A stretch of DNA of 64,000 nt from an uncultured Bacilli bacterium (lineage in GTDB: Bacteria > Bacillota_I > Bacilli_A > RF39 > UBA660), in contig CAKPJN010000008.1 in NCBI GenBank assembly GCA_934162665.1, forward strand, positions 3,732 to 67,731, in the 5' to 3' direction. Shown here one piece after another: positions 62,503 to 64,000 of this stretch (the stretch's first letter is position 1; the number at the start of each line of letters is the position of its first letter). A program made the translations under genes and the position numbers. Below the pieces are notes generated by a model, which was not told where the DNA came from, ran no database searches, and was given only the letters and a program-made list of their open reading frames with translations.

Positions 62503-63447
62503 ATGATAATTAGATTAGGATATGCATGTCTTTCTAAAACTCTTAATGGTGTTACTGCATCTACACAATTTACTTATACTGAATATTTAAAAAATAAAGA
62601 TTTAAACAAATTAAATAATATTATTTGTTCTAATTTAAAAGATTTAAATAAGTTAATTGATTATAATATTAAAAATAATATACATTTTTTTAGATTGACA
62701 TCAAAACTTATTCCTCTAGCAACTAAAACTGATGTTAGTTTTGATTATTTTGATAAGTTTAAAGATTCTTATAAAATAATTGGAAATAAAATTAAAAAGG
62801 TTAATATGCGCGTGGATTTTCATCCTGATCAGTTTTGTGTTTTAAATAGTACTAAAAGTGAAGTTATAAATAATTCAATAGAGATATTAAAGTATCATTA
62901 TAACTTATTAGATTTCTTAAATATAAAGGATAAGGTAATAGTTTTACATATTGGTAGTTCTGTTTTCGGAAAGGAAAATTCTAAGAGACGGTTTATTAAT
63001 AACTTTAAAAAATTACCATTAGAAATAAGAGAATGTATTGTTATTGAAAATGATGATAAAGTTTTTAATGTTAAAGATTGTATTGATATATTTAATGAAA
63101 TTAAAACGCCTATTGTACTAGATTATCATCATCATATTTGTAATAATGATAGTGATATAAATATAGATGACTATTTATTAACTATTTTAAAATCTTGGAA
63201 AAAAACAACTCCTAAAATGCATTTTTCTAGTCCTAAAAATAGAACTAAAAAAGATTTTAGAAGTCATAATGATTATATTAATTCAGATGATTTTATAAAT
63301 TTTATTGATAAATTAAAACCGTATAAAAAAGATATTGATATAATGATTGAAGCTAAATCTAAAGATGAGGCATTATTTAGATTAGTTAGAGAGCTAAAAT
63401 ATAAAACTAATTATAAATTTATAGATGATACATCATTTATAGTTTAG
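62503..63447 (+). CDS. uvsE: UV damage endonuclease UvsE (UVDE)
   Basis: The 314-residue TIM-barrel endonuclease opens 'MIIRLGYACLSKTLNGVTAS' and has 'HFFRLTSKLIPLATK', 'RVDFHPDQFCVLNSTKSEVI', 'VLHIGSSVFGKENSKRRFI', 'LDYHHHICNNDSDINI' and 'HFSSPKNRTKKDFRSHNDYI', with the metal-binding His and Glu residues intact. It incises 5' of UV photoproducts independent of UvrABC; the gene is often in spore-formers. GGTGATTTT precedes the start. It converges with a truncated gene. Confidence 0.95.
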   Translation: MIIRLGYACLSKTLNGVTASTQFTYTEYLKNKDLNKLNNIICSNLKDLNKLIDYNIKNNIHFFRLTSKLIPLATKTDVSFDYFDKFKDSYKIIGNKIKKVNMRVDFHPDQFCVLNSTKSEVINNSIEILKYHYNLLDFLNIKDKVIVLHIGSSVFGKENSKRRFINNFKKLPLEIRECIVIENDDKVFNVKDCIDIFNEIKTPIVLDYHHHICNNDSDINIDDYLLTILKSWKKTTPKMHFSSPKNRTKKDFRSHNDYINSDDFINFIDKLKPYKKDIDIMIEAKSKDEALFRLVRELKYKTNYKFIDDTSFIV

Positions 63448-63812
63448 TCTTCTATTTTGATATTAAAGATATATTTGTCAAAACCTTTATATTTTGCTTT
63501 TTCATATGTTATTTTTGCTATAAATGTTTTAGTATATGTCTCATTTTCGATATTTTGATATTCTAAATCTATATACAAATGAATATTTTTTAATATTTTA
63601 TCTAAATCATATTCATTATTAATACATAAATTACATATTATTTCTAGGTAAATTAAATACTCAATTGGGAAATATAAATCTTGTTCAGAAACCTTATTTT
63701 TCTCAGAAAGTAGGTAGTCTATATTTTTTATATAATTAAGAACAAAATATCCTAACCTTTCGGCTAGGATTTCAGGGGGAAATATTAATATCAGTTCGTA
63801 ACAATTTAATAA
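63444..63812 (-). pseudogene. 5'-truncated unknown gene
   Basis: A frame of 122 codons has no ATG, GTG or TTG start near its upstream end. It reads 'LLNCYELILIFPPEILAERL' then 'GYFVLNYIKNIDYLLSEKN' and ends 'AKYKGFDKYIFNIKIED', overlapping the uvsE stop by 3 bp. Lys/Ile-rich and intact in frame, it is probably a gene that lost its start. No family recognised. Confidence 0.6.
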
Positions 63813-63817
63813 TTAGT

Positions 63818-63850
63818 TAAAGTCTTACAAAATAAGGCTTTTTCTTTTAT
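63818..63850 (+). terminator. Possible terminator
   Basis: AAAGTCTT pairs with AAGGCTTT (one G-U) around 7 nt, followed by a T-rich run on the plus strand. From 63851 to the window end I see no gene or clear signal. Confidence 0.5.
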
Positions 63851-64000
63851 TAAAATTTATCAAAGTTTATAAAAATAACTTTATTTTTAACATTTAGTAT
63901 CTAGTTTTGGTATCTAGAAATAATATATCAAAATTATCTTTTTCTATTGTAAATCATTATTCTATTTGTTTTAGTTAAATTGCTTGATGAAATAATTTTT

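Noticed and set aside
63851..64000. Possible gene scrap on the minus strand at the right edge
   Set aside because: Only about 15 codons are open between stops; nothing can be supported.

Overview
The window is a very AT-rich, low-GC Gram-positive (Firmicutes/Bacilli-like) chromosome segment from an anaerobic, endospore-forming bacterium. The spore genes (sigG, ylmC, yunB, spoVID, ysxE, cotJ, LysM and SpoIID-type proteins, collagen-like surface protein), the anaerobic oxidative-stress set (rubrerythrin, [FeFe]-hydrogenase-like protein, Fur/PerR regulator), a phosphoketolase, a T-box, a glmS ribozyme and HrcA/CIRCE control all fit that picture. TGA is read as stop. An uncultured gut Bacilli lineage (RF39-like) is my guess from gene content, not something shown by the sequence.

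Layout. 1-3.0 kb: minus-strand genes ending in the sporulation group sigG-ylmC-yunB-yutD. 3-9 kb: methyltransferase, ttcA, two thioredoxin-fold membrane proteins, trmL and a U32 protein, then three tiny membrane-protein genes. 10-12.5 kb: Fur-hydrogenase-rubrerythrin operon with a perfect palindromic operator. 12.6-21.4 kb: ysxE, spoVID, lon, a decayed IS3-family element, greA, tig and hsp20. 21.6-30.9 kb: phosphoketolase, first copy of a structured-RNA repeat, htpG, a broken mgtC and lineage-specific unknowns. 30.9-33.5 kb: a three-gene spore-envelope operon.

33.6-40.5 kb is the most interesting part. A collagen-like (BclA-type) gene is split in two. The 5' part (33591) has the start codon and leader. 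The 3' part (39401-40456) has the C-terminal domain but no start. The 5.6 kb between them ends with a large serine recombinase gene abutting the 3' part, has inverted-repeat arms at its two ends (15 of 21 positions match), and its removal at a 12-bp near-repeat would join the two halves in frame into a protein of about 413 residues. This is the architecture of the sigK skin element and related sporulation-gene interruptions. The intervening DNA carries the second copy of the ~350-bp RNA repeat, an arylsulfotransferase-like gene, an XRE regulator and a 49-residue ORF just before the recombinase.

40.5-64 kb: Ca2+-type P-ATPase, M23 endopeptidase, glycosyltransferase, mtnN, clpB without its N-domain, radical SAM protein, T-box-controlled proS, several unknowns, a Gly/Cys-rich small spore-type peptide, a solo IS end, tRNA-His, a cotJA-cotJB fusion with cotJC, glmS with its ribozyme, a D1-only ClpB-like ATPase, a chimeric pseudogene behind a promoter with a G9 spacer tract, and uvsE.

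The genes fall into three working themes: spore formation and spore surface; protein quality control (lon, tig, hsp20, htpG, clpB), with hsp20, htpG and clpB sharing a CIRCE with a built-in -35 box; and anaerobic oxidative-stress defence. All function calls come from reading motifs by eye; no database search was possible.
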